64,000 nucleotides of DNA from Phycisphaerae bacterium (GTDB taxonomy: Bacteria; Planctomycetota; Phycisphaerae; FEN-1346; JAACEH01): positions 20,876 through 84,875 of the forward strand of contig JAAYDY010000054.1 in NCBI GenBank assembly GCA_012729015.1, written 5' to 3'. Positions 20,842 to 29,348 of this stretch are shown in pieces. Position 1 is the first letter of the stretch; every line of letters starts with the position of its first letter. The notes under the pieces are model-generated. The model was given only the letters and a program-made list of their open reading frames with translations. It was not told the DNA's origin and did not search any database. The translations under genes and the position numbers were made by a program.

Positions 20842-22326
20842 ATGACCCGATTGTGCGTGGCGATTCGGCCGAAGACCACCGCCGAGGCCATCGACCAGAT
20901 GAAACGCCTGGGCCGGCAGGCCGACCTGCTGGAACTGCGCGTGGACGCCATGGACGAGTGCGACCTGGGGCGCGTGCTGGCGGCCCGCGCCGCGCCGCTC
21001 ATCGTGACCAACCGCGCCGCCAACGAGGGCGGCTTCCGCCCCCAGGACGAGGCCCGCCGCCTCGAGGTGCTGGTCGAGGCCGTGCGGCTCGGAGCCGATT
21101 ACGTGGACGTGGAGCTGGCCGCCCTGACGCGGTTTCAGCAACTGGCCGACGCCGTGCCGCGAGAACGCACCAGGCTGATCGTCAGTTGCCACAATTTCCA
21201 GCGGATGCCCGACGACCTGGTGGCCACGGCCCGGCGCATCGATGCCACGGCGGCGGCCGATGTGGTCAAGGTGGTGGGAACCGCTCGCATGCCGGAGGAT
21301 AACCTTCCCTGCTTCGAGGCGCTGCGGTCGGTGCGCAAGCCCGCCGTCGCCCTGGCCATGGGCGAAGCCGGACAGCCGAGCCGCATCCTGGCCGGCAAGT
21401 TCGGGGCTTGGCTGACCTATGCCAGCGAGGCCGCCGGCGCCGAGAGCGCCCCGGGACAAATCACCCTGGAGCAGATGCGGAGCCTCTACCGGGCCGACCG
21501 CGTGGGCCCCGCAACAGCCGTGTACGCCGTCATGGGCAACCCCGTCGGCCACAGCCTGAGTCCGGCCATCCACAATGCGGCCTTCAAGGAACTGGGCATC
21601 GACGCCGTGTACGTGCGGCTGAAGGTCGAGGGCGACCCAGCCGCCGCTGTGCGCGCCCTCAGTGCCGTCCCGATCGACGGCTACAGCGTCACGATTCCGC
21701 ACAAACAGGCCGTCATGGCGGCGTGCGTCGAAGTCGATCCGACGGCTCGCCGGATCGGGGCCGTTAACACGCTCATCCGCCGCGACGACGGTTACCATGC
21801 CACCAACACCGACGTGACCTCGGCGATGCGGGTGCTCGCCGGCGCCATGGGCAGCGACGATTTCACGGGCAAGCGAGCCCTGGTCGTCGGCGGCGGCGGC
21901 GTCGGGCGGGCCTATGTGTACGGCCTGATCGGTCGCGGCGCCACAGTGCACGTGTCGGACATCGACGCCGCGCGGCGGGAACAGTTGGCCTCCGAAGCCG
22001 GCGCCACGGCCGTCGCGCCGGACCACCTGGGCAACGTGCGGGCGGATATCCTCATGAACGGGTCGCCCGTAGGCATGTGGCCCAAGGTGGACGATACGCC
22101 GGTCGATGCGTCGCTCCTGCGACCGGGCATGGTGGTCTTCGATGCCGTGTACAATCCCCGGGAAACGCGGCTGCTGCGCGAGGCCCGGGCCGCCGGGGGC
22201 GTGACGATCAGCGGCGTGGAGCAGTTTGTCGGCCAGGCCGTCGAGCAGTTCGAGCTCTGGACGCAGCAGCGAGCCCCCTTCCAACTGATGCGGCAGGTGG
22301 TGCTGGACGCGCTTCAGTCTCACTGA
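20842..22326 (+). CDS. aroDE: Fused type I dehydroquinate dehydratase and shikimate dehydrogenase
   Basis: A 494-residue two-domain enzyme of the shikimate pathway. Residues 1-215 are type I 3-dehydroquinate dehydratase, with the catalytic His in SCHNF and the Schiff-base Lys in VVKVVG. Residues about 225-494 are shikimate dehydrogenase, with the substrate-binding GNPVGHSLSPAIHN, the catalytic Lys in TIPHKQ, NTD in ATNTDVTSAM, and the NADP-binding GGGGVGRAY. Two consecutive steps are therefore carried by one chain, as in plants and chlamydiae. SD CAGGAGC precedes the ATG. Confidence 0.95.
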   Translation: MTRLCVAIRPKTTAEAIDQMKRLGRQADLLELRVDAMDECDLGRVLAARAAPLIVTNRAANEGGFRPQDEARRLEVLVEAVRLGADYVDVELAALTRFQQLADAVPRERTRLIVSCHNFQRMPDDLVATARRIDATAAADVVKVVGTARMPEDNLPCFEALRSVRKPAVALAMGEAGQPSRILAGKFGAWLTYASEAAGAESAPGQITLEQMRSLYRADRVGPATAVYAVMGNPVGHSLSPAIHNAAFKELGIDAVYVRLKVEGDPAAAVRALSAVPIDGYSVTIPHKQAVMAACVEVDPTARRIGAVNTLIRRDDGYHATNTDVTSAMRVLAGAMGSDDFTGKRALVVGGGGVGRAYVYGLIGRGATVHVSDIDAARREQLASEAGATAVAPDHLGNVRADILMNGSPVGMWPKVDDTPVDASLLRPGMVVFDAVYNPRETRLLREARAAGGVTISGVEQFVGQAVEQFELWTQQRAPFQLMRQVVLDALQSH

Positions 22327-22337
22327 CCAGCGGGCAC

Positions 22338-22378
22338 GAAAGAAAACGGGCGGCCTCGTCGTCGACGAAGCCGCCCGT
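22338..22378 (-). terminator. Terminator of tatA, possibly bidirectional
   Basis: ACGGGCGGC (22346-22354) and GCCGCCCGT (22370-22378) form a stem whose interior CTCGTCG/CGACGA extends it. Read on the minus strand the hairpin is followed by TTTTCTTTC, fitting rho-independent termination of tatA. Confidence 0.7.
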
Positions 22379-22403
22379 GGATCAACTGTCGTTCTCTGTG
22401 GCG

Positions 22404-22607
22404 TCAGGCCCCCTGCCCTTTGTTGCCGTTGTCGGCGTCGCGGTCGATGTCGTCGCTGACGTCCTTCAATCCCTTCTTGAACTCGACAATGCCCCGACCC
22501 AGACTGCGACCCACTTCGGGCAGGCGACGGCCGAAAAGGAGCAGTCCGATGATAGCCACGACCACCAGCTCCCACGGGCCGATGTTCAGAAAGCCCAGAG
22601 TCTCCAT
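22404..22607 (-). CDS. tatA: Twin-arginine translocase subunit TatA
   Basis: A 67-residue TatA/E protein: one N-terminal transmembrane helix (WELVVVAIIGLLLFG), the conserved hinge FGRRLPEVGRSLGRGIVEFKKG and an acidic tail. It forms the pore of the Tat system that exports folded proteins. No tatB or tatC is adjacent. SD GGAGG is eight bases before the ATG. It is preceded by a promoter at 22635-22663 and ended by a clear terminator, so it is a single-gene unit. Confidence 0.93.
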   Translation of the reverse strand: METLGFLNIGPWELVVVAIIGLLLFGRRLPEVGRSLGRGIVEFKKGLKDVSDDIDRDADNGNKGQGA

Positions 22608-22634
22608 GCGTCATCCTCCGATGGGTCAACGTGC

Positions 22635-22663
22635 ATTATAGTCGTTCACCCGAAGACCCACAA
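22635..22663 (-). promoter_or_regulatory. Promoter of tatA
   Basis: On the minus strand, TTGTGG (22658-22663), 17-bp spacer and a perfect TATAAT (22635-22640). Confidence 0.55.
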
Positions 22664-22688
22664 GCCCAGAACACACGCCTGCCGGCCG

Positions 22689-24041
22689 TCACACCTTCGG
22701 CAATCCCTTCATCGACGTGGCAATGGCCTCCTCGGGATACTCGTAGTCGTGCAGCTTGCCGGCGAAGTAGTCGTCGTACGCCGTCAGGTCGAGGTGGCCG
22801 TGGCCCGAGAGCAGGAACGTGATGTCCTTGGCCTGACCTTCCTCCTTGGCCCGCAGCGCCTCGTCGATGGCCACACGAATGGCATGCGACGACTCGGGCG
22901 CCGGGATGATGCCCTCGGTCTTGGCAAACATGATGGCGGCCTCGAAACAGGCCAACTGGTGACGATTGACCGGCTCGACGAGTCCCTGGTCAATCAGGAT
23001 CGACACCAGCGGGGCCATGCCGTGGTACCGCAGGCCGCCGGCGTGAATGCCCGGCGGAATGAAATCGTGACCGAGCGTGTACATCTTCAGCAGCGGCGTC
23101 AGCTTGCCGGTGTCGCCGAAATCGTAGGCAAAGACGCCCTTGGTCATGGTCGGGCAGGCCGACGGCTCCACGGCGACCATGCGTATCTTCTTGCCTTCCA
23201 GACGATCGGGGACGAACGGGAACACCAGGCCGGCGAAATTCGACCCGCCGCCACAGCAGCCGATCAGCACGTCCGGCTTCACGCCGCCCAGGGCCATCTG
23301 CTTCTTCACTTCCAGACCGGTGACCGTCTGATGCAGCAACACATGATTCAACACCGATCCGAGCGAGTACCTGGCATCGTCATGCGCGATGGCGTCCTCG
23401 ACGGCCTCGCTGATGGCGATGCCGAGCGAGCCGGGCGTATCGGGCATGCGGGTCAGAATGTCGCGACCGGCCTTGGTCTTGTCGGACGGGCTGGGAATGA
23501 CCTCGGCTCCGAACATGTTCATCATCGACTTGCGGAACGGCTTCTGCTCGAACGACTTGCGGACCATGTAGACGGTGCATTCGAGGCCGAAGTGGTTCGT
23601 CGCATAGGCCAGGGCCGACCCCCACTGCCCGGCGCCGGTCTCGGTGGTCAGACGCCGGACGCCCGCCACCTTGTTGTAGTACGCCTGCGGAATGGCCGTG
23701 TTGGGCTTGTGCGAGCCGGCGGGCGACACCGACTCGTTCTTGTAGAAGATCCGCGCCGGGGTGCCCAGAAACTTCTCCAGCCGCCGCGCTCGCACCAACG
23801 GCGACGGACGGTAGACCACCAGGGCCTCCAGCACTTCCTCGGGAATGTCGATCCATCGCTCAACCGACATTTCCTGTTCGATCAGGTTCTCGGGGAAAAT
23901 GGCCGCCAGTTTTGACGGGTCCATCGGTTTGGCGTTGGCCGGGTCCAGCGGCGGGGTGAGCCACTGCTTGATGTCTGCCGCCACGTTGTACCACTGCCGG
24001 GGCATGTCGTCGTTTGTCAGATACATTTTGTCCTGTGCCAC
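22689..24041 (-). CDS. trpB: Tryptophan synthase beta-like protein, TrpB2 type
   Basis: A 450-residue PLP enzyme of the TrpB2 group, which is longer than the TrpB1 of trpBA operons. The PLP Lys lies in [13 protein letters not shown], the phosphate-binding loop is [11 protein letters not shown], and the N-terminal [19 protein letters not shown] segment is typical of TrpB2. These enzymes make tryptophan from indole and serine without a TrpA partner, or use phosphoserine. No trpA or other trp gene is near. The GTG at 24041 follows GGGAGGTCACGC. Confidence 0.88.
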   Translation of the reverse strand: MAQDKMYLTNDDMPRQWYNVAADIKQWLTPPLDPANAKPMDPSKLAAIFPENLIEQEMSVERWIDIPEEVLEALVVYRPSPLVRARRLEKFLGTPARIFYKNESVSPAGSHKPNTAIPQAYYNKVAGVRRLTTETGAGQWGSALAYATNHFGLECTVYMVRKSFEQKPFRKSMMNMFGAEVIPSPSDKTKAGRDILTRMPDTPGSLGIAISEAVEDAIAHDDARYSLGSVLNHVLLHQTVTGLEVKKQMALGGVKPDVLIGCCGGGSNFAGLVFPFVPDRLEGKKIRMVAVEPSACPTMTKGVFAYDFGDTGKLTPLLKMYTLGHDFIPPGIHAGGLRYHGMAPLVSILIDQGLVEPVNRHQLACFEAAIMFAKTEGIIPAPESSHAIRVAIDEALRAKEEGQAKDITFLLSGHGHLDLTAYDDYFAGKLHDYEYPEEAIATSMKGLPKV

Positions 24042-24268
24042 GCGTGACCTCCCTTAGTTACAGACTCTCGAGCAATTCCAGGCAATGCCCTGATCGGCAG
24101 AACCTCCATGACACCAAGGCTGTCTGGCAAGTGTAAACCGCGAGGGACACAAAAGCAAGCCCCACCGAGCCTCTCTGGACGTGGCGTTTCTGGAGAAGCC
24201 GAGGGCGAATCCGGCTTTCCGGACACACGCGGAGAAGGCCCCGGCAAGCAACGGGCGGCGAAGAAACC

Positions 24269-24297
24269 TTGACAGAGAGGCCCGGAAAGGGTATGAA
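24269..24297 (+). promoter_or_regulatory. Near-consensus promoter of the 25-residue basic protein gene
   Basis: TTGACA (24269-24274), a perfect -35, 17-bp spacer and TATGAA (24292-24297), inside a 312-base region that otherwise shows no gene. It predicts a leader of about 65 bases before the small open frame at 24370. Confidence 0.65.
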
Positions 24298-24369
24298 GGC
24301 GGCTTGAATTGGCTTGTCGCCCCCGGCGAGGGGGCGGCTGTCTTTGTGGGGTGACCAAGGGAGGGGCCT

Positions 24370-24447
24370 ATGCCCAGAAAGTGCAGACGACGTCGTAAGA
24401 TCGGCAGCAAGAAGCGTGCCCAGCGTCGCAAACAGCGCAAGCACTAG
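24370..24447 (+). CDS. Very small, highly basic protein, 25 residues (possible ribosomal protein)
   Basis: The open frame MPRKCRRRRKIGSK... ends at TAG 24447 with QRRKQRKH; 15 of 25 residues are Arg or Lys. It is too short for ordinary gene calls but has everything a real gene needs: a TTGACA/N17/TATGAA promoter, the SD GGGAGGGG just upstream of the ATG, and a hairpin with TTTT after the stop. Composition and length resemble the bS22/AURKAIP1-COX24 class of short basic ribosome-associated proteins, but with only 25 residues this is a suggestion. A role in RNA or DNA binding is the safest inference. It lies before a UVR-motif gene and HU. Confidence 0.65.
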   Translation: MPRKCRRRRKIGSKKRAQRRKQRKH

Positions 24448-24478
24448 CGACAAGCCGCCGGAAGGCTGCCGAGCCAAG

Positions 24479-24528
24479 CGGGCTGCCCGCTGTCGTGATG
24501 CCACAGAGCGGCGGGGAAAGCCCGTTTT
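24479..24528 (+). terminator. Terminator after the small basic protein gene
   Basis: CGGGCT (24479-24484) pairs with AGCCCG (24519-24524), with inner pairing CCCGCTGT against ACAG/GCGG, followed by TTTT (24525-24528). Confidence 0.5.
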
Positions 24529-24594
24529 CGTGCATGGCAAGCTTCTGCGCGGATAGCGGCTGGGACGTGGATACAAGTGGAGCCTGAATGACGG

Positions 24595-24600
24595 TATAAT
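24595..24600 (+). promoter_or_regulatory. -10 box upstream of the UVR-motif gene
   Basis: A perfect TATAAT 39 bases before the GTG at 24639. No good -35 hexamer is seen at the usual distance. Confidence 0.4.
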
Positions 24601-24638
24601 GGCGCAAGGGCAAGGCTCCTTGTTGTGGTGAAAGGCAG

Positions 24639-25445
24639 GTGGCCGTGTCATCGAAAGACGACATTTCCGGCCTGATGCGGCGATGGCCGTTCGATCCGGA
24701 CAATTACCTGAGACGGATTGTCGGGGCAGACGGGCGGCCGAAACTCCAGGTGCGGTTTCCGATGGGACTCGAGCAGTATGAGCTGGACGGGCGACCGGAC
24801 GGTCTGCGCCCCATGGACTGCGAGTCCTACCTCGACTACTATCAGCAGTTGCGCGATGCCGCCGTCGCCACGAGCGGCAAACAGGACTCGTTCGGCCTGA
24901 CTCCGGGCGACTGCGAGCATCTTCGCCTGGAGGCGGACATCTACCATTACCGCCTGGGCCTGCTTTACCGGGAGCGAGACTACGAGCGAGCCGCGGCGGA
25001 TGCGGCGCGCAACCTCCGGGTCTTCGATTTCGTAGCGCAGTGCGCCGAACGCGCCGAGGACTCCGAGCTGTTCGATCGGCATCGGGCGTATACGGTCCGC
25101 GTGCTGGCGGTCAGCCGGGCCATGATCTGGCTGCGGCGGGGCGCCTACGAAGAGGCCTTTCGCCATGTGCGCCAGGGGCTCCAGCAGTTGGAGCAGATGG
25201 CGTCGCACCTGGACGACCGCGACCGGCGTCAGTGGCGTCAGTCGCTGGCCCGCCTGCGGCGGCTGGCGAGGCACATTCAGCGCAACAAGCCGCTGACGCC
25301 GCGACAGCGGCTGCAAAGGGATCTGAAGGCGGCCGTGGATCGGGAAGACTACGAGTCCGCGGCGCGACTTCGCGACCAGTTGGCCGCGATGCCACAGGCG
25401 GCGGCCGAAACGCCGCCGCCCGGGTTGCCGCCCAATGCCCCGTAG
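24639..25445 (+). CDS. UvrB/UvrC-motif protein
   Basis: A 268-residue protein, mostly helical. Its only recognisable module is a C-terminal UVR motif, LKAAVDREDYESAARLRDQL (about residues 228-247), the helical hairpin by which UvrB and UvrC interact and which also occurs in McsA and Clp regulators. Residues 100-215 contain repeated helices that may be TPR-like. A role in repair or protein quality control is conceivable but unproven. It starts with GTG (SD AAAGG) and ends before an intrinsic terminator at 25528-25551. Confidence 0.7.
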   Translation: MAVSSKDDISGLMRRWPFDPDNYLRRIVGADGRPKLQVRFPMGLEQYELDGRPDGLRPMDCESYLDYYQQLRDAAVATSGKQDSFGLTPGDCEHLRLEADIYHYRLGLLYRERDYERAAADAARNLRVFDFVAQCAERAEDSELFDRHRAYTVRVLAVSRAMIWLRRGAYEEAFRHVRQGLQQLEQMASHLDDRDRRQWRQSLARLRRLARHIQRNKPLTPRQRLQRDLKAAVDREDYESAARLRDQLAAMPQAAAETPPPGLPPNAP

Positions 25446-25527
25446 CGGGGAACACGTGCGGCAGGGCGGCGCATCTCTGAGGATTCAAAAGCTCCGTATA
25501 GCATGCTTTTGAGAGATTGAGGGCCGG

Positions 25528-25551
25528 AATCCTCAAGAGGATTTGTTTTTT
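25528..25551 (+). terminator. Rho-independent terminator of the UVR-motif gene
   Basis: AATCCTC (25528-25534) and GAGGATT (25537-25543) form a perfect stem directly followed by TGTTTTTT. A second dyad, TCAAAAGC (25485-25492) with GCTTTTGA (25505-25512), lies just upstream. Confidence 0.8.
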
Positions 25552-25565
25552 GCAGCCTTTTTTTC

Positions 25566-25594
25566 TTGCTTGGCCATAAGCTCTGGTCTAATAT
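25566..25594 (+). promoter_or_regulatory. Promoter of the HU-like gene with long leader
   Basis: TTGCTT (25566-25571), 17-bp spacer, TAATAT (25589-25594). Transcription would begin near 25601, about 230 bases before the HU start. Confidence 0.5.
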
Positions 25595-25600
25595 AGAGTT

Positions 25601-25833
25601 GAAGCGAGGGACGCAAAAAGCGCCTAGTCTGTGCGGTATCGCGCGTAATGAACTCATATCTGACTTGGAGCGTCCCGAGGCAAGTCTGACGAGTTTCGTG
25701 CCGACAGAAGATACTGGCGGGGTGACAATGCGGTGGTGATACGCGCACGGTCTGTGCCGTGGTGTAGCGTACACCGGGTGTTCGTGTCTGGTGAAGGAGT
25801 GCGTGTTCTCAGTCTCTAGAACAGGGGCCGGCA
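25601..25833 (+). other. A/T-richer, structured leader of the HU gene; possible small RNA
   Basis: This stretch holds no open frame with an SD on either strand and is noticeably richer in A/T than its surroundings. GGGACGC (25608-25614) pairs perfectly with GCGTCCC (25670-25676), enclosing a smaller GCGC/GCGC dyad. It may be a regulatory 5' leader or a separate small RNA; I recognise no known RNA family. Confidence 0.35.
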
Positions 25834-26202
25834 ATGCAAACCATAACGAAGAAGCAACTTACTGATCGGATTGCGGACCGCATGAAGGAAAAGCGGGTCC
25901 TGGTCAAGCAGATCGTCCAGTTGTTCCTGGACGACGTGATCGACGAGCTCGCAGCCGGCAATCGGCTCGAATTCCGCGATTTCGGCGTCTTCGAAACTCG
26001 ACGTCGCAAACCTCGCGTCGCCCAGAATCCCCGCACGCTCGAGCGGGTGCATGTCCCGGTGAAGTGGACCGTGAAGTTCAAAGTCGGCCGCCTCATGAAG
26101 CAGAAGGTCCAGGAAGCCATCGACAAAGGCATAGGCCAGACGGATGACGCCGCGCCGCAGCAGATTGCGGCCAAGGCCGATGGCAAGGGCCCGGTGGCCT
26201 GA
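25834..26202 (+). CDS. HU/IHF-family DNA-binding protein
   Basis: A 122-residue nucleoid protein. Residues 1-97 carry the whole HU fold: ITKKQLTDRIADRM, the helix VKQIVQLFLDDVIDELAAGNRLEF, and the beta arm FRDFGVFETRRRKPRVAQNPRT. The C-terminal 25 residues (AAPQQIAAKADGKGPVA) are an Ala-rich extension absent from ordinary 90-residue HU. It binds and bends DNA. The gene has a long structured leader and an AGGGG SD. HU-alpha, HU-beta and IHF subunits cannot be told apart here. Confidence 0.92.
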   Translation: MQTITKKQLTDRIADRMKEKRVLVKQIVQLFLDDVIDELAAGNRLEFRDFGVFETRRRKPRVAQNPRTLERVHVPVKWTVKFKVGRLMKQKVQEAIDKGIGQTDDAAPQQIAAKADGKGPVA

Positions 26203-26599
26203 GTCCGACGGCAGCACAATGCCCTGATCTGAGAGATTCGTTCCCGCGTCGAACCCGCGTTCCGCGCCGGCATCGCCGGTGTGGCGGCATGTTTGATCCA
26301 CTGACAACGACTCGCCAGGAGCGTCCTGCTCCTGGCACGCCTGGGGCCGGCGACTGTGCCAACGCACGGTGGCACGCCGCCGACAGACCGGCTGCCCCCA
26401 GGGTGTGACGATGGACGACGTTGGAAACGGGTTGACGTCTCTGGCGACGGCAATAGAATGGCGGCGGCGAGGACGCATGTGAAGAGTGTGGCAGCCCGGC
26501 ACGGCGTGCGTGTGCGGCCGGGCGTCGAATGGAATCCCAGCAGGAGCCGATGCATCGGGCCGGTGTGCCCGGCGGCAGGCGGCTCAGTGAGGTGCTGCG
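26203..26599. other. Intergenic region with one R2 hairpin and a promoter
   Basis: About 400 bases without a convincing gene. It contains one R2-type palindrome, CCAGGAGCGTCCTGCTCCTGG beginning at 26315 (arms of eight to nine bases), followed by GCACGC as in the copy at 35497. The promoter of the next gene is at 26433-26460. I see nothing else. Confidence 0.5.
26433..26460 (+). promoter_or_regulatory. Promoter of the YchF-like gene
   Basis: TTGACG (26433-26438), 16-bp spacer, TAGAAT (26455-26460), about 140 bases before the TTG start. Confidence 0.5.
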
Positions 26600-27691
26600 T
26601 TGAGAGTTGCTTTGGCCGGCCTGAGCATGTCCGGCAAGACCGCCCTGTTCGATGCCCTGAGCGGCCATGCGCTGGATTCGCAGAGCCATCCCGCGAGGGC
26701 CGATCATCCCAACGTCGCCACGATCCGGGTGCCCGACGAGCGTGTTGATTTTCTGGCCGAGTTGCACAAGTCGGCCAAGGTGGTTCACGCCACGACGGAA
26801 CTGGCGGACCTGCCGGGGATGATTCTCGACAGCGGCCCCGGTGCCGCCGAACGCCCGCGCATCATCGCCCAGTTGCGACAGGCCGACGCGATCGTCTGCT
26901 GCCTGAGGGCGTTCCACAGCGACGCCGTGCCGCCGCCCAAGGGGTCGGTCGATCCGCGGCGCGACTACGACGACATCCGCAGCGAGTTCTTCCTGGCCGA
27001 CCTCGAGCTGGTCGTCCGCCGCATCGAGAAGGTCGAGTCGACGCTGAAGAAGCCCCTGCCGAAAAAGGACCGCGAACAGCACGAGCGCGAAGCCCATCTC
27101 CTGGCACGTTGCCGCGAAGCGCTGGAGGCCGAGCAGCCGTTGCGGCCGCTGCTGGAACGCCCCGAGGACGAGATTCTGCTGCGGAGCTTCGGCTTTCTGA
27201 CGCAGAAACCGACTATCCTCGTTCTCAACGTGGATGAGTCGCAGGCGGCCCAGATGGCGACGATCACGGCATCGTGGGCCGACGTTGGCCTGCCGGTGCA
27301 TGCCATCAGCGCCAAGGCCGAGAGCGACATCCTGGAGTTGCCCGAGGACGAGCGACCGCTGTTCATGGAAGAGTTGGGCATCGCCGCGCTTCAGAGCGAA
27401 CGCCTGGTGCGCGACATCTGCCGCGAGCTGGACCAGGTGGTGTTCCTGACGACCGGCCCCGACGAGACGCGCGCCTGGCCGATTCCGAAGAACTCCACCG
27501 CCGTGGAAGCCGCCGGGGCCATTCACAGCGACCTGGCGCGAGGCTTTATCCGGGCCGAGGTTTTCTCCTACGACGATCTGAAGGCGGCCGGCAGCGAGAA
27601 GGCCGTTCGCGCCGCCGGCAAGTTCCGCCTGGAAGGCAAGGACTACATCGTCCAGGACGGCGATATCCTGGTCATCCGTTTCAGCGTCTAG
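26600..27691 (+). CDS. ychF: YchF/OLA1-like P-loop NTPase with TGS domain
   Basis: A 363-residue TRAFAC-class NTPase. The P-loop is GLSMSGKT (residues 7-14); switch II is LADLPGM in place of the usual DIAG. The base-recognition motif is NVDE (LVLNVDES), the form that lets YchF prefer ATP to GTP. The C-terminus is a TGS domain (GPDETRAWPIPKNSTAVEAAGAIH, FIRAEVFSYDDL, VQDGDILVIRFSV). YchF binds ribosomes and affects stress responses. Divergence in switch II suggests a paralogue of canonical YchF. The start is TTG with GAGGTG upstream. Confidence 0.85.
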   Translation: MRVALAGLSMSGKTALFDALSGHALDSQSHPARADHPNVATIRVPDERVDFLAELHKSAKVVHATTELADLPGMILDSGPGAAERPRIIAQLRQADAIVCCLRAFHSDAVPPPKGSVDPRRDYDDIRSEFFLADLELVVRRIEKVESTLKKPLPKKDREQHEREAHLLARCREALEAEQPLRPLLERPEDEILLRSFGFLTQKPTILVLNVDESQAAQMATITASWADVGLPVHAISAKAESDILELPEDERPLFMEELGIAALQSERLVRDICRELDQVVFLTTGPDETRAWPIPKNSTAVEAAGAIHSDLARGFIRAEVFSYDDLKAAGSEKAVRAAGKFRLEGKDYIVQDGDILVIRFSV

Positions 27692-27719
27692 GCGACGCCA
27701 CCTTCGGCGGCAACCGACC

Positions 27720-28979
27720 ATGCATACCGAAACTCTCTCTGTCGGCACCGAACTGACCAGCGGCAGCACGATCGACACGAACGTCGCATGGCTGGCCGGA
27801 CAACTGGCGCAGCTCGGTCTCACCATCCGTCGTCACACGACTCTGCCCGATGATCTGGCGTCGCTCGTGGCCCACGTGCGTGGCCTCCGCGCCGGCGCGT
27901 CGGAGCCGACGCTGCTGGTCGTCACCGGAGGCCTCGGGCCGACGCTTGACGACCTGACGCGCGACGCCGTGGCCGCGGCGCTGGAGTTGCCGCTCGTCGA
28001 GGACACCGCCTGTCGCCAGGCCATCGAGGCCATGTTCCGTCATCGCGGCTGGCCGATGGCGTCGAGCAATCTGCGACAGGCCCAGTTGCCCCAGGGGGCC
28101 ACCGCCCTGCCGAACTCGTGCGGCACGGCTCCGGGCTTCTACGTTCACAGCGACCGCCTGCACATCGTCGTCATGCCCGGCGTGCCCTACGAGATGAAGG
28201 CCATGTACGCCGAGCAGGTCGAGCCGATCGTTCGTCGCCTGGCGCCCGGCGGCCGCGTCGTGGCGGCCAGAATCCTGCACACGTTCGGCCTCGGCGAGTC
28301 GACGGTCGGCCAGACGATTGCCGACAACATGGCCCGCGGCCGCAACCCGAACGTCGGCACCACCGCCGCCTCGGGCATGGTCTCGGTCCGCATCTGGGCC
28401 TCCGCCGCGTCGGCCGACGAGGCCGCCGCCATGCTCGACGCCGAGGAAGCCGACCTTCGCCGCAAGCTGGGCCATGCCGTGGTCGGCTGCGGCGAGGAGG
28501 GGTTGCCGCAGGCGGTGGCGCAACTGCTGACCACGTCCGGGGCGACGGCGGCCGTGGCCGAGTCGTGTACGGGCGGCCTCGTCAGCAAGCTCCTCACGGA
28601 CGTGCCCGGATCCTCGGCGTTCTTCCTGGAGACTGCTGTCACCTACACAAACGCCGCGAAGACCGCCCGCCTCGGCGTGCCGACCGAGTGGATCGCCCAA
28701 CACGGAGCCGTCAGCGAACCGGTGGCCCGGTCCATGGCCGAAGGCATGCGGTCTCTGAGCGGCGCCGACTATGCGCTGGCGACCACCGGCATCGCCGGTC
28801 CTTCGGGCGGCACGGACGCCAAACCTGTGGGCCTGGTGTTCGTCGCATTGGCCTCCGCCGACGGGACCGTGGTCCGCAGGCTCCATCTGCCCGGCGACCG
28901 GGACCGCGTGCGGCACCGAACCGCACTGGCCGCACTGAACCTGCTCAGGCTTCGTCTCCTGAACGTCCCGCTCGAATAG
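27720..28979 (+). CDS. cinA: CinA: nicotinamide-nucleotide amidohydrolase with MoCF domain
   Basis: A 419-residue two-domain protein. Residues 1-165 are the MoCF-like domain (VGTELTSGSTIDTN, TGGLGPTLDDLTRDAVA), which in family members acts on ADP-ribose. Residues about 255-419 are the PncC-type NMN deamidase domain (AVAESCTGGLVSKLL, TGIAGPSGGTDAKPVGLVF), with the catalytic Ser in AESCTGG. It recycles NMN for NAD. The gene begins 28 bases after the YchF-like gene on the same strand and is probably co-transcribed with it. Confidence 0.93.
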   Translation: MHTETLSVGTELTSGSTIDTNVAWLAGQLAQLGLTIRRHTTLPDDLASLVAHVRGLRAGASEPTLLVVTGGLGPTLDDLTRDAVAAALELPLVEDTACRQAIEAMFRHRGWPMASSNLRQAQLPQGATALPNSCGTAPGFYVHSDRLHIVVMPGVPYEMKAMYAEQVEPIVRRLAPGGRVVAARILHTFGLGESTVGQTIADNMARGRNPNVGTTAASGMVSVRIWASAASADEAAAMLDAEEADLRRKLGHAVVGCGEEGLPQAVAQLLTTSGATAAVAESCTGGLVSKLLTDVPGSSAFFLETAVTYTNAAKTARLGVPTEWIAQHGAVSEPVARSMAEGMRSLSGADYALATTGIAGPSGGTDAKPVGLVFVALASADGTVVRRLHLPGDRDRVRHRTALAALNLLRLRLLNVPLE

Positions 28980-29093
28980 CGACAGATTCCCTTCCCGTGT
29001 CGCGCCTGCCATCGTCGCCGCTTGCAGCCCCCTGCGGCTGCGGACGGATGGCCCTGTCGTACGGCTCAACGGACAGTACGCGGTTCACCGAGA

Positions 29094-29348
29094 TCACTTG
29101 TTGCGCAGGAAGATTTCGCGGATGTCGCGGAGTGTGTAACCGTGGGCGAGAAGCTCGCGGATGAGCTTCAGCCGGGTGATAACGTCGGCATCGAAAAGAC
29201 GATGCCCGCCTGGCGTGCGTCCGGCCTCACGAATCAGTCCGTACATGCAGTAGCTGGAGACCATCTGCCGCGAGAGCCCGCTCTGGCGGCAGACGTCGCC
29301 GATCTTCATGAGCGGCGATGCGTTGGGTGGCGTCTTGGCGTGGGACAT
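29094..29348 (-). CDS. MerR-family transcriptional regulator, short
   Basis: An 84-residue protein comprising only a MerR-type winged helix: MKIGDVCRQSGLSRQMVSSYCMYGLI is the helix-turn-helix, GRTPGGHRLFDADVITRLKLIREL the wing and linker, and GYTLRDIREIFL the start of the usual dimerisation helix. There is no effector-binding domain, so it may answer to protein partners or act as a small dimeric repressor. The ATG at 29348 follows GGGAGCGAGT; a longer frame from a TTG lies upstream of that SD. It converges on cinA. Confidence 0.85.
   Translation of the reverse strand: MSHAKTPPNASPLMKIGDVCRQSGLSRQMVSSYCMYGLIREAGRTPGGHRLFDADVITRLKLIRELLAHGYTLRDIREIFLRNK

Noticed and set aside
20830..22629. A 599-codon minus-strand frame opposite aroDE
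   Set aside because: Antisense to the fused enzyme and crosses the tatA terminator; no domain seen.
25533..25577. A 14-codon minus-strand peptide MAKQEKKAAKNKSS
   Set aside because: It overlaps the terminator hairpin and its T-run, has no good SD, and its Lys content comes from the poly-T tract.
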